Shown here: piece after piece, positions 7,533 through 17,097 of the stretch
Layout of the letters: each line of letters starts with the position of its first letter
Position numbering within the stretch: the first letter of the stretch is position 1
Origin: Aquimarina mycalae
Lineage (GTDB): Bacteria; Bacteroidota; Bacteroidia; Flavobacteriales; Flavobacteriaceae
Direction: 5' to 3'
DNA: 64,000 nucleotides
Assembly (NCBI RefSeq): GCF_029906345.1
Contig: NZ_JARYGY010000008.1
Coordinates: forward strand, 1 to 64,000
The notes under the pieces: generated by a model
The model's input: only the letters and a program-made list of their open reading frames with translations
Told to the model about the DNA's origin: nothing
Database searches by the model: none
Position numbers and translations under genes: made by a program

Positions 7533-9725
7533 ATGAAAGTAAAACATAACGTTATTATATATTTATTATGTTTCTTGTGTTTTTCGACAACTATTTTAGC
7601 TCAGAACAAAAAAATAGATAGCTTAAAACGTGAATTAAAAAACCATCCTAAAAAAGATACGGTTCGGGTAAGAATTCTCAATAACTTGGCCTATTATAAC
7701 TACAGAAATAATCCATCTCAGTCATTACAATATGCTGAGCAAGCAGGAAAACTTGCAGACGAAATAAAATCCGTAAAAGGGAAAGCCCGCAGCTTTTATA
7801 TGAAAGGGATTACGTATATGGAACAAGCTAATTTTGAAATTTCTATCAGTAATTTTGAAAAAGCAATAAAATTATACAATTCTATAGAGGATGTAGCAGG
7901 AATAGCAGGTTGTTATAATGCTATGGGAGTTCTACATAAATATAGAGGTAATCAAAAACTTGCGCTGGAGTATTATAAAAAAGCTTTAGAAATAGATCAG
8001 AATCTTGGCGTTAAAAAGAACATCCCTAATTATCTATATAATATTGGTAGTATTTACTCGGATACAGGGAAATACCAAGAAGCTCTTACAAATTTAAAAA
8101 AAGCATTAAAATCATACACAAATAACAACAATGAACATGGCATTCTTAGTTGTTGGAATGCAATGGGAATAATATATACAGATCAAGGTAATTACCCTTT
8201 AGCTCTAGAATACAATAATAAATCATTAGAAGTTGCCAAGAAATCTAAAGATGCTATAGGTGTTTTTCAATCACTAAATAATATTGGGAATATTTATAGG
8301 CAACAAGAATTTTACGATAAAGCATTGAATTTTTATAATCAAGCTTTAGATATCCAACAAGCTAATCGTACTACAAAAAGTACGAATGCTATAAAAAATA
8401 ATATGGGTGGGATCTATATTGATAAAAAAGAATTTGCTAGCGCTATTCATTATTTTAAAGAAGTAATTAAACTTAGCAGAGAAATTAAAGATAATGAACA
8501 GTTAGCCGTTAGTCTTAATGGTTTAGGTCACGCATATTTGGGGATTAAAAAATATCCAGAAGCTTTGGATAATTTCAAAGAAGCAAATAAAATTACTTCT
8601 ATTAATCAAAAACAATATGAATTAGTAGGATCTTATATTGGGATATCAACTGTATATTACTACATGAAAAAATACAAGTTGGCATTGATCAATGCAGAAA
8701 AAGGAGCCCAATTATCAAAAAAATATAAGCTTTTAATGCACCAACGAGATTCTTATGAGTTACTTTCTAAAATAAATAAAGAATTAGAAGAACATGAAAA
8801 AGCTTTAATAAGTCATCAACAATTAAAAATATTGAACGACAGTCTTTTTAATAGAGAAAACATTCAGAAAATTGCGGAGTTAGAATATGAATATAAGTAC
8901 AAAAATGAATTAGAATCGGCAGAAAAAAGGGAATTAAAGCTAACCAAAACTGTAAATACCACTTATCAGAATTTAGAAAAATCGCAACGCAATTTATTAC
9001 TTGGTGTGATTGCCTTTTTAATAACTACGATAATCTTGGGAACAATAATTTTCTTTTTAAAATTAAGGAATGAAAAATCTAAAACTCAAAATATAGTTAT
9101 AGAACAAAAACTATTGCGTTCGCAAATGACTCCTCATTTTATTTTTAATTCGCTTTCGGTATTACAAGGCATGATTTTAAATAAAGAAGAAAAAAACTCA
9201 GTTTCATATCTGTCAAAATTTTCAAAACTACTTCGTATTACGCTAGAAAATTCTAGAGATAAAACAGTGTCTCTAACTCAAGAATTAATTGCTGTACAGA
9301 ATTATTTAGAACTCCAGAATATAGAAGCAGAACAGAGTTATACATATAGTATTTCTGTAGATGATGTTATAGACAGCTCTTTGTTCAAAATACCACCAAT
9401 GCTAATTCAACCATTTATTGAAAATGCAATAGAGCATGGTTTTAAAAATCAAAAAGATAATAAAGAAATTGATGTCCTTCTTACCTACACTAATAAAGAA
9501 TTAAGGTGTGTAATTAAGGATAATGGGATAGGTATTGCTGCTAATCAAGTTCAGGAAAATAAGCATAAAAAATCACTGGCAACAACGATCACTTCTGAAC
9601 GATTACAAATGCTATCCAAAGATTTTAAGATGAAAGGCTCTGTTACTGTTGAAGACAGAAAGAAATATAATAAGGAAGGAACCATAGTTACTTTAATAAT
9701 CCCTTATAAAATACAAAAAGGGTAA
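7533..9725 (+). CDS. TPR-LytS sensor histidine kinase, copy 1
   Basis: 730 residues. A signal peptide ends near residue 24 (I-L-A-Q); TPR repeats (about 60-420) lie in the periplasm; a coiled coil, one membrane helix (about 488-510) and a LytS-type kinase domain follow. The phosphorylated histidine is H535 in Q-M-T-P-H-F-I-F-N. The ATP-binding domain shows 'PFIENAIEHGF' (about 629) and 'IKDNGIGI'. It signals to LytTR regulators. Its own regulator downstream is reduced to a stump (9729-9803), so it now probably shares the regulator at 12014 with its paralogue. Confidence 0.93.
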   Translation: MKVKHNVIIYLLCFLCFSTTILAQNKKIDSLKRELKNHPKKDTVRVRILNNLAYYNYRNNPSQSLQYAEQAGKLADEIKSVKGKARSFYMKGITYMEQANFEISISNFEKAIKLYNSIEDVAGIAGCYNAMGVLHKYRGNQKLALEYYKKALEIDQNLGVKKNIPNYLYNIGSIYSDTGKYQEALTNLKKALKSYTNNNNEHGILSCWNAMGIIYTDQGNYPLALEYNNKSLEVAKKSKDAIGVFQSLNNIGNIYRQQEFYDKALNFYNQALDIQQANRTTKSTNAIKNNMGGIYIDKKEFASAIHYFKEVIKLSREIKDNEQLAVSLNGLGHAYLGIKKYPEALDNFKEANKITSINQKQYELVGSYIGISTVYYYMKKYKLALINAEKGAQLSKKYKLLMHQRDSYELLSKINKELEEHEKALISHQQLKILNDSLFNRENIQKIAELEYEYKYKNELESAEKRELKLTKTVNTTYQNLEKSQRNLLLGVIAFLITTIILGTIIFFLKLRNEKSKTQNIVIEQKLLRSQMTPHFIFNSLSVLQGMILNKEEKNSVSYLSKFSKLLRITLENSRDKTVSLTQELIAVQNYLELQNIEAEQSYTYSISVDDVIDSSLFKIPPMLIQPFIENAIEHGFKNQKDNKEIDVLLTYTNKELRCVIKDNGIGIAANQVQENKHKKSLATTITSERLQMLSKDFKMKGSVTVEDRKKYNKEGTIVTLIIPYKIQKG

Positions 9726-9728
9726 ACC

Positions 9729-9803
9729 ATGAAAGCATTACTAGTAGAAGATAAAATAGGTATTAGAAAAGGTATACTAACCGCTACAATTAATAGATAT
9801 TGA
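9729..9803 (+). pseudogene. Frameshifted remnant of LytTR response regulator
   Basis: The ATG 3 nt after the first kinase opens a 24-codon ORF starting M-K-A-L-L-V-E-D-K, nearly identical to the first residues of the intact regulator at 12014 (M-K-A-L-I-V-E-D-K). Aligning the DNA, one G is missing about 50 nt in (GGGTTACTGAAC versus GGTATACTAAC). The frame then shifts and stops, and homology ends within about 75 nt. It is therefore the 5' stub of a duplicated regulator whose remainder was deleted. Confidence 0.85.
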
Positions 9804-9821
9804 AATTAGGAAAAATAATTT

Positions 9822-12014
9822 ATGAGTGCTGTTAATAAATACATACTTTTCTTATTTAGCTTATGTTTTTTTGTAATACACATACAAGCACAAGACAAAA
9901 AAATAGATAGCCTTAAAGTAGCCTTAAAAAATCATATAGAAAAGGATACTGTACGAGTGAACCTTTTAAATGAATTGGCATTTAATTATTACACAAAAGA
10001 TATTAATATATCTCAATTATATGTAGATGAAGCAGAAGTAATCATTAAAAATATAAACTACAAAAAAGGAAAGGCAAGAAATTTATACGTTAAAGGATCT
10101 TTACGATCAATGAAAGGTGATTTTAAATCTAGCATTCAATATTATGAAGAAGCACTTGAATTATATAAAACAATAAATTTTAAGAAAGGTATTTCTGATT
10201 GTTATGATGCATTAGGAGTAATTGCTCGTTTTCAAAACGACTATAAAAAATCCATTGAATTTATTGAGGAGGCATTACGTATAAAGAAAGAAATAGGGCA
10301 TACTGAACATATTCCCGATAATTTGAATTTTCTTGGAGCTGTTAATTCAATAATGGGAAACTATACAGCATCCTTGCAATACTCCAAGGATGCTTTAAAA
10401 TTATTCGAAAAAGAAGATGATAAGAAAGGAATGGCTAGATGCTTTGAAATAATAGGAGATACCTATCAAAAACAAGGAAATTATCCAGTAGCATTAGAAT
10501 ACCTTAATAAATCCATATATCTTAAAGAAAAAAACAATGATCTTTTTGGGCTGCATAATATTTTAAATAATATAGGCGCTATTTATGAAAAGCAAGAGTA
10601 TCCTGATAAGGCTTTAGAATATTATAATCGTGCTCTGAAAATATGTAATGAAAACAATTTTAAGAGAGGTATTGTTAGAACAAGTATTTATATAGGAAAC
10701 TTATTTAAGAATAAAAAAGAATATACAAAAGCATTTACATTTTTAAACCGTGCTCTGGAAATAAGTCAAGAAATTAATGATTCAGAGCATATTGGCTTTA
10801 GCCTTAATTATATTGGTTCTGTTTATAGATCTTTAAAGAAAATATCTTTAGCACGTGAATGCTATAAAAAAGCTGAACATATTAGTTTAGAAAGTGAAAA
10901 TCTGCCCACCTTGTGTAACTCTTACAGGGGATTAGCCAATACGTTTTTAGATGAAAATAAAAACGAAAAAGCATTATTTTATGCATTAAAATCTAAAGAA
11001 ATCGCAAATAAATTGAATTCACTTAGTCAAAAAAAAAGAACAAGTTATTTACTTTTCAAGATTTATGAAAACACCAAAGAATACAAAAAAGCTTTGGCTA
11101 GTCATGAAGAATACAAAAAGCTGAATGATAGTCTTTTTAATAGAGAAAACATTCAGAAAATTGCTGAGTTAGAATATGAATATAAATACAAAAGTGAGTT
11201 AGAATTGGCAGAAAAAAAGGAATTGAAGCTAACTAAAACTGTAAAAACTACCTCTCGGAATTTAGAAAAGTCACAACGTAATTTATTACTTGGTGTGATT
11301 GCCTTTTTAATAACTACGATAATCTTGGGAACAATAATTTTCTTTTTGAAATTTAGGAATGAAAAATCGAAAACTCAAAATATAATCATAGAACAAAAGC
11401 TTTTACGTTCGCAAATGACACCTCATTTTATTTTTAATTCTCTTTCGGTTTTACAAGGCATGATTTTAAATAAAGAAGAAAAAAACTCAGTTTCATATCT
11501 GTCAAAATTTTCAAAATTACTTCGTATTACGCTAGAAAATTCTAGAGATAAAACAGTGTCTCTAACTCAAGAATTAATTGCTGTACAGAATTATTTAGAA
11601 CTCCAGAATATAGAAGCAGAAAAGAGTTATATATATAGTATTTCTGTAGATGATGTTATAGACAGCTCTTTGTTCAAAATACCACCAATGCTAATTCAAC
11701 CATTTATTGAAAATGCAATAGAGCATGGTTTTAAAAATCAAAAAGATAATAAAGAAATTGATGTCCTTCTTACCTACACTAATAAAGAATTAAGGTGTGT
11801 AATTAAGGATAATGGGATAGGTATTGCTGCTAATCAAGTTCAGGAAAATAAGCATAAAAAATCACTGGCAACAACGATCACTTCTGAACGATTACAAATG
11901 CTATCCAAAGATTTTAAGATGAAAGGCTCTGTTACTGTTGAAGACAGAAAGAAATATAATAAACAAGGAACCATAGTTACCTTGGTAATTCCGCATAAAC
12001 TAGAACAAGCATAA
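9822..12014 (+). CDS. TPR-LytS sensor histidine kinase, copy 2
   Basis: 730 residues, the same length and layout as its neighbour at 7533: signal peptide, periplasmic TPR array, membrane helix and LytS kinase with H535. The TPR parts have diverged strongly, while the kinase half is almost unchanged at DNA level, with about 325 nt apparently identical (11638-11963 versus 9350-9675). The two kinases probably sense different inputs and feed one output. Its stop overlaps the regulator start by one base (TAATG), which implies translational coupling. Confidence 0.93.
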   Translation: MSAVNKYILFLFSLCFFVIHIQAQDKKIDSLKVALKNHIEKDTVRVNLLNELAFNYYTKDINISQLYVDEAEVIIKNINYKKGKARNLYVKGSLRSMKGDFKSSIQYYEEALELYKTINFKKGISDCYDALGVIARFQNDYKKSIEFIEEALRIKKEIGHTEHIPDNLNFLGAVNSIMGNYTASLQYSKDALKLFEKEDDKKGMARCFEIIGDTYQKQGNYPVALEYLNKSIYLKEKNNDLFGLHNILNNIGAIYEKQEYPDKALEYYNRALKICNENNFKRGIVRTSIYIGNLFKNKKEYTKAFTFLNRALEISQEINDSEHIGFSLNYIGSVYRSLKKISLARECYKKAEHISLESENLPTLCNSYRGLANTFLDENKNEKALFYALKSKEIANKLNSLSQKKRTSYLLFKIYENTKEYKKALASHEEYKKLNDSLFNRENIQKIAELEYEYKYKSELELAEKKELKLTKTVKTTSRNLEKSQRNLLLGVIAFLITTIILGTIIFFLKFRNEKSKTQNIIIEQKLLRSQMTPHFIFNSLSVLQGMILNKEEKNSVSYLSKFSKLLRITLENSRDKTVSLTQELIAVQNYLELQNIEAEKSYIYSISVDDVIDSSLFKIPPMLIQPFIENAIEHGFKNQKDNKEIDVLLTYTNKELRCVIKDNGIGIAANQVQENKHKKSLATTITSERLQMLSKDFKMKGSVTVEDRKKYNKQGTIVTLVIPHKLEQA

Positions 12015-12751
12015 TGAAAGCATTAATAGTTGAAGATAAGGCATATATAAGAAAAGGGTTACTGAACTTATTACAATTAATAGAGGCAGAAGTAGTAGTA
12101 GTAGGTGAATGTGAATCTGTAAAAGAAGCAGTGATCGTTGCTAATGCTTGCAAACCAGATTTAATTTTTTTAGATATTAATCTTACAGATGGTACTGGTT
12201 TTGATTTTTTAGAACAAACAGAGAACATATCTTTCAAAGTGATATTTATTACGGCTTATGAAGAATATGCGTTACAAGCTTTAAAAATTGGAGCAGTAGA
12301 TTATCTATTAAAACCAGTAGATATTGAAGAGCTAGAAATGGCTTTAAAAAAAGTTGGAGAATTATCGATAACGAAACAAAAACAGCAGATAAAAACTGCA
12401 AAAGAAGTATGGAATAATGAAGATTCAAAGTTAATTTTATCACTTCATGATAGTTTTCAGGTTATAGATTTAAACGAACTACTATTTTGCGAGTCAGACA
12501 AAGGTTACACTACTTTTTATTGTAGCGATAATAAAAAATATATGGTTTCGAAAACCTTAAAGGAGTTTGAAGAACATCTTTCTAAAGCAGGTTTTACCAG
12601 ACCACATCAATCTTTTATGGTCAACTTAAAATTTATCGACAAGTACGATAAATCGGGAGTTATTTATTTAAAAAATGGAAAAAAAATACCCGTATCTTCT
12701 AGGAAAAAAGAACATTTTTTAAACGAACTTTTTAATAAGAATAATAATTAA
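12014..12751 (+). CDS. LytTR-type response regulator
   Basis: 245 residues: receiver domain (1-120) with the acidic pocket E7-D8 and phospho-acceptor D54 in F-L-D-I-N, and K102 in 'LLKPVD'. A C-terminal LytTR DNA-binding domain follows (about 145-243, 'RPHQSFMVNLKFI'). It is coupled to the second kinase through TAATG. It is the only intact regulator for two kinases. Regulated genes are unknown; LytTR proteins bind paired direct repeats upstream of their targets. Confidence 0.93.
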   Translation: MKALIVEDKAYIRKGLLNLLQLIEAEVVVVGECESVKEAVIVANACKPDLIFLDINLTDGTGFDFLEQTENISFKVIFITAYEEYALQALKIGAVDYLLKPVDIEELEMALKKVGELSITKQKQQIKTAKEVWNNEDSKLILSLHDSFQVIDLNELLFCESDKGYTTFYCSDNKKYMVSKTLKEFEEHLSKAGFTRPHQSFMVNLKFIDKYDKSGVIYLKNGKKIPVSSRKKEHFLNELFNKNNN

Positions 12752-12886
12752 AGTTTCTTCTTTTGCGAATATTTTTTCAAGTATCGCATTTATGTATTCT
12801 TAAACCTCAGAAATAGATTCTCTATTTTCTGTCTTACATATGCTGTATACTTTTATGGTGCTCAAATAAACTAAAAGCACATTAAA

Positions 12887-13453
12887 ATGAAAGTATTCAA
12901 ATCTACAGTAATCATTGCTATAATGGTTTTTATAGTCTCTTGTGGGAAGTCAACCGATGAACAATCAGCCGACGCAAAAGGATTCTCAGCCATAGAAAAT
13001 GAAATAAAAAGCAAATTTGGCAATGAGGCATATTTTACAGACATAACGATTACCTATAACAGTGCTATTGGAAACATTATAGGAGTAACAGTTACGGATG
13101 CGCCAGAATCTCTAAAAATGGGACAATGGAATCTAACACAAAACGCTTGGAGACAAAACACAGAGATATCCTTAGAAGTTCCACAAGGAAGTAAAGCAGC
13201 GGATTTTATGTTTCAATTAAACGAAAAAATGAACCTGTCAAAATTAGGAGAATTAGTGGAAATATCTGGCAAACAACTAAAAGACGAGAAAAATATAGAA
13301 AATCCCACTTTGAATATGGCATATATCAAATTTCCAAAAAACGGAAATATTGCTATAACCGAATATGTGGTAGCGTTAAAACCTGAAAGTGGAGGTGCTA
13401 CTTATACTTTTCGATATAAATTAAATGGAGATTTTATTAAAATGGACTATTAA
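12887..13453 (+). CDS. Lipoprotein of unknown function
   Basis: 188 residues with a short signal and lipobox ending at about C19 (I-V-S-C-G-K). The mature part is mixed alpha/beta without a motif I can name. It follows a 135-nt gap after the LytTR regulator that may hold its promoter, and it opens the long plus-strand array. Exposed in the periplasm or on the outer membrane. Confidence 0.75.
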   Translation: MKVFKSTVIIAIMVFIVSCGKSTDEQSADAKGFSAIENEIKSKFGNEAYFTDITITYNSAIGNIIGVTVTDAPESLKMGQWNLTQNAWRQNTEISLEVPQGSKAADFMFQLNEKMNLSKLGELVEISGKQLKDEKNIENPTLNMAYIKFPKNGNIAITEYVVALKPESGGATYTFRYKLNGDFIKMDY

Positions 13454-13490
13454 TTTTTTTAGGAATACCTAAAATCAATTTTTGAAACAA

Positions 13491-13877
13491 ATGGAAAAAA
13501 TAATCAAAATTAAAAATGAATATAATTCATTAGACGCACTTCAGAATTTTTTAAAAACAGCATCTGATTTGGAGAGTAGTAAGGAATATGATACTTGGGA
13601 ACATAGAACAGATGAAAATGGACAAATAGAACAATGTCTTATTCTAAAAAAAAGTTCAATGCATGGAATGAAGGTGTGTTTTCAAAATGAAAATACAATA
13701 AAGATGAATTACATTATTCCTAATAAAATGATGCATGCCTATTTTGGGAAAAGTCAGAAGAGATATCAAAATATATTAGAAATAGTTACTGGAAAAATCA
13801 AAGATGTAATACTCGCTCCTGCTCAAAATAAAGCTTTCAAAGAAATGGAAAATGTATTTAGTAAAATTACTACTTAA
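13491..13877 (+). CDS. Hypothetical protein
   Basis: 128 residues from the ATG; a TTG three codons upstream in frame is less likely. It has no signal peptide or membrane segment, so it is probably cytosolic. It is rich in Lys and Met (M-H-G-M-K, P-N-K-M-M-H-A-Y-F). Its stop shares one base with the next start (TAATG), so the two genes are translationally coupled. Family not recognised. Confidence 0.65.
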   Translation: MEKIIKIKNEYNSLDALQNFLKTASDLESSKEYDTWEHRTDENGQIEQCLILKKSSMHGMKVCFQNENTIKMNYIIPNKMMHAYFGKSQKRYQNILEIVTGKIKDVILAPAQNKAFKEMENVFSKITT

Positions 13878-14254
13878 TGAGATTTTTATTATTATTTGTT
13901 TTACTACTCTTAACTGTCAATTGTTTTTCGCAAGGAGAAACATGGGTTAAAACAGAAGGAGAGATTACAGAAATTAACAAGCACAGAGGTCGTTATATGA
14001 GAGAAACGGCTATTGTGAAATTTCATTTAGAGAATGGTACAGAACAATTGGGAAATGTGGAGCTTTCTATAATTCCGTATGTAGGAAGTACAAAATCGGT
14101 AGGAGATACTATTATAATTAATTATGACAGAAATAATCCTGTTATTTTGAAAACTACTTTAGGTAAATTGCTTTCTAGTTACGGAATGTATTGTTTAATT
14201 TTTTTAGGAATTATTTTTTCGATAAAACCTTTTTTAAAACAAAGAAAAAATTAA
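13877..14254 (+). CDS. DUF3592-like membrane protein
   Basis: 125 residues: an N-terminal signal or helix (to about 19), a beta-rich extracytoplasmic part with 'WVKTEGEITEI' and 'VGDTIIINYDRNNP', and a second helix (about 97-118). The order 'W-x-x-x-x-G-x-I' then 'V-x-Y-x-P-x-N-P' is the DUF3592 pattern. Role unknown. It is coupled to the gene before it. Confidence 0.7.
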   Translation: MRFLLLFVLLLLTVNCFSQGETWVKTEGEITEINKHRGRYMRETAIVKFHLENGTEQLGNVELSIIPYVGSTKSVGDTIIINYDRNNPVILKTTLGKLLSSYGMYCLIFLGIIFSIKPFLKQRKN

Positions 14255-14409
14255 AATTTTAAAGTACCTTCATAAAGGTGTTGTCCAAATAAAATTACAT
14301 ATTCAGCTTATAATAAATAAAAAGTAGTAGAACTATAGTGTCAATACATTATTATAATGGAACTTATTATGATGTTAGCAGTAATTACCTAAATAAATAT
14401 CATTTATTA

Positions 14410-15744
14410 ATGAAAAAAGCAATTATACTACTATTGGTATTTCAATTCCAATCTGTTATTAGTCAAAAAACTTTTGAACAAATTATTGATGAAATACCTC
14501 TTTATGAAAACCATTATTCGCCTTTTAGCTATTCTGATGGGGCTGAAAAAAAACAAGGGTTTTCCATACAAAATGAGGCTCAAGTTTTAAAAAGATTAAA
14601 ACTTACTCCTTTAAAGAATAGAGAATATTATATTACAGGTAAATATGAAATAAATAATTTAATTGTTCTTTTCTTTTCAGAATATTCGGTTTCAGAAAAT
14701 ATTCATTTTGCTATACTTTTTGATAAATCATTAAACATAATAGATAGGTTAAAGGAAACTGCTTATGATAACGAAGAAGGTTTTTATGGAGTAAACTCAT
14801 GGATAGACTATAATATTTTAACTGTCAATATTCATAATATATATAACAATCCAGAATACATAAGAAAAAAATATTCGATTACAAATAGAGGTTTTATAGC
14901 TATAAATAATCAAGTTATTATAAAAACACCATCTGGAATTAGAATACGTAATAAACCAACTACAAATAGTGCTATTGTAGCTACTGCACCAAATCTAAAA
15001 GTTTTTGATTACTTATCCAGCAATTATGAAGTAGATTCAACATCAGTGTTTGATAACGGAAAATATTTAAAAAATCAGTGGTTAAAAGTTGCTACAAAAG
15101 ATTCTATACAACAATTAGGATATGTTTTTGGTGCTTTTGCAAAAAGACATATTGAAGTGATGACTAATGATTATAAAGTGATTCTTGATGAAATATCGGA
15201 AGAAGAATTTTATCATCAAAAAGATAAAAACAAGAGTACTCCATCTGTCAAAAAAATTACAGATATTAAAAAAATAAAAAATATTTTAAAAAATCAATTA
15301 ATCGGGGAGTATGATGAAGATAATAGTTTTACTATAGAAAAAATATTGACTGATAACGGCAAGGAATTCAGTGGCTTGTATGAAGAAGAATGTAATATTA
15401 TTGCATACTATCCTCAATATCATTATTTGTTATTGGAATGTGGTCATTCTTCTGATTATTTAATAAACTTAAAAAATGGAGAAGATGATATTAATCGAAT
15501 AGGAAATCCAGATTATTACTTCTCATCTCCACAAAACACTTTTCGTTTAAATGGATATTATAGTGGACAATCAAATGTTTATTTTTTAGAAAAAAATAAT
15601 AAAAACGCTGCTCCAGAGTATATGTTCAGCATTTCAAGCCTTATTCAGTCAGATTACCTAGAAAAATATTTTTGGAAGAACAATAACACTATCCTAGTAA
15701 AAGTTGAAAAAATGTATTATAAAATACAATTACAAAAACTGTAA
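14410..15744 (+). CDS. Secreted protein with SH3-like segment
   Basis: 444 residues from the ATG at 14410, chosen because M-K-K-A-I-I-L-L starts a normal signal peptide; a GTG 24 codons upstream would put a polar leader in front. Residues about 175-245 contain 'GIRIRNKPTTNSAIV' and 'WLKVA', the pattern of a bacterial SH3 domain. The C-terminal half is unassigned. Probably periplasmic, perhaps envelope- or ligand-binding. Confidence 0.75.
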   Translation: MKKAIILLLVFQFQSVISQKTFEQIIDEIPLYENHYSPFSYSDGAEKKQGFSIQNEAQVLKRLKLTPLKNREYYITGKYEINNLIVLFFSEYSVSENIHFAILFDKSLNIIDRLKETAYDNEEGFYGVNSWIDYNILTVNIHNIYNNPEYIRKKYSITNRGFIAINNQVIIKTPSGIRIRNKPTTNSAIVATAPNLKVFDYLSSNYEVDSTSVFDNGKYLKNQWLKVATKDSIQQLGYVFGAFAKRHIEVMTNDYKVILDEISEEEFYHQKDKNKSTPSVKKITDIKKIKNILKNQLIGEYDEDNSFTIEKILTDNGKEFSGLYEEECNIIAYYPQYHYLLLECGHSSDYLINLKNGEDDINRIGNPDYYFSSPQNTFRLNGYYSGQSNVYFLEKNNKNAAPEYMFSISSLIQSDYLEKYFWKNNNTILVKVEKMYYKIQLQKL

Positions 15745-15760
15745 GCTATATATTAAATCT

Positions 15761-16102
15761 ATGAAAGCCCTAAAACAAATTTTGGTTTACTTAATTTGGA
15801 CAATAACAGCATTGTTGCTCGGCATTGGTTATATGAGAATTGTATTAGGTCCTAATAAAGCATCTACAGAGGGTTTATGGTACCTGCTCCATATTTTCTT
15901 TGATTTGGGACTATTTTATGTAGGCCTTGTAATTGGAGTTGTAATTGCATTTTTATTTATTTTATTAGATGTTTTTTATTTGAAAAAGAAGCTGAAAAAC
16001 AGTATTAAATCCAATGTTATTCGATTTGGTTTTCTTCTTGTTATTACAGTGTTTGTTGCAGTAATACATTATGTGTTAGAGAAAGTTGTAGATATAATTT
16101 AG
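15761..16102 (+). CDS. Three-helix membrane protein
   Basis: 113 residues from the ATG at 15761, the codon giving a clean K-A-L-K-Q start before the first helix; a longer reading would overlap the preceding gene. Hydrophobic segments lie at about 6-26, 45-70 and 88-107. No family recognised. It starts 16 nt after the previous stop and is probably co-transcribed. Short polytopic proteins of this kind occur among immunity genes acting in the inner membrane. Confidence 0.65.
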   Translation: MKALKQILVYLIWTITALLLGIGYMRIVLGPNKASTEGLWYLLHIFFDLGLFYVGLVIGVVIAFLFILLDVFYLKKKLKNSIKSNVIRFGFLLVITVFVAVIHYVLEKVVDII

Positions 16103-16153
16103 GAAACAAAAAAGCAAAAACAATATTGAAGAAATTTAAATACAAGAGCTAAC

Positions 16154-16507
16154 ATGAAATTACAAGCTCTAAGAATACCTTCAGGATGGAAAGTGAACTG
16201 GAATATGTTTTATGAACAAGACATAAATGAAGAAAACCGTTTGTACGAGTTTTCTAGTTCAACATTGCTTTCTATTACGAATACTCAAATTAATAGATGT
16301 ATCGAATTAATTTGGTACCCTAAAGGAGATTTGAACGGAAAATACATTCTAGAAGTTTTTAACCTTGTAGGACGATATAATACAAAGAAAAAAACAGTAG
16401 AGAAAGTTCCAGAAACATTGGAGTCAGTACTTACTTTCGAAAGTAAAAACAGGCAAGAAATAGTTAACAAAATAGAAGCAATAACATTGAAACCACATAA
16501 ACTATAA
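16154..16507 (+). CDS. Hypothetical protein (immunity-like)
   Basis: 117 residues, soluble, starting M-K-L-Q-A-L-R-I-P-S-G-W. An 'IELIWYPKGDLNGKY' strand pair near 54-68 and an 'ESKNRQEI' helix near 97 are the main features. I do not recognise the family with certainty; size and setting fit an immunity-type protein. No signal peptide. Confidence 0.6.
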   Translation: MKLQALRIPSGWKVNWNMFYEQDINEENRLYEFSSSTLLSITNTQINRCIELIWYPKGDLNGKYILEVFNLVGRYNTKKKTVEKVPETLESVLTFESKNRQEIVNKIEAITLKPHKL

Positions 16508-16518
16508 TCTATAGAGAC

Positions 16519-17097
16519 ATGATAATACTATTCTATATTTTTTTATTGGTATTAGTCTTTATAGGCGTATGGTTATTGTATAAAATAATAAAATGGGTTT
16601 TTATTAAAAAAGTAAGAGTTGTTAGAATGTTATTACTGTTAACAAGCATAGGTATAGCTTTCACTGTATACCAATTATTTTTTGTAAAAATGGAGTTTAT
16701 ACAATCAAAAATATATCCAGATTTGTATCTTATAAGAAACCCTGTAAAAGATAAAGATTCTTTAAATAAATCAATAAAAGATAAGGTAATCCAATTGAGT
16801 AATAACCAATTTAAAAGTAAAGACATACCTAGAGAAATACAATCATATACGTTACGGTTTTACGAATACAATAAAGGAGATTGGGGAGAGTATGGTACTC
16901 CATATTTTATAGAACATAAAGAAAAACCAGAAGGGATGTTCCCTGAACTTTTAGAATATTACCCAGAGTTTTTATTAGCAAGATTCAGTGTACAAAATTG
17001 TGAAAAAGATACCTCCAGTTATTATGGTAAATTAGAGTACTATACTGACGCTAGAATAATAAAAACCGATACACTATTTAATTTCTGTAAAAAATGA
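16519..17097 (+). CDS. Membrane-anchored hypothetical protein
   Basis: 192 residues with two closely spaced N-terminal helices (about 3-22 and 35-55) and a soluble C-terminal part of about 135 residues. 'ELLEYYPEFLLARFSVQNC' style aromatic stretches mark the C-terminal part. It starts 11 nt after the preceding stop and overlaps the next gene by 4 nt. Function unknown. Confidence 0.65.
   Translation: MIILFYIFLLVLVFIGVWLLYKIIKWVFIKKVRVVRMLLLLTSIGIAFTVYQLFFVKMEFIQSKIYPDLYLIRNPVKDKDSLNKSIKDKVIQLSNNQFKSKDIPREIQSYTLRFYEYNKGDWGEYGTPYFIEHKEKPEGMFPELLEYYPEFLLARFSVQNCEKDTSSYYGKLEYYTDARIIKTDTLFNFCKK

Noticed and set aside
11977..12443. Two minus-strand ORFs opposite the response regulator
   Set aside because: Fully covered by the LytTR regulator gene, with no domain of their own.
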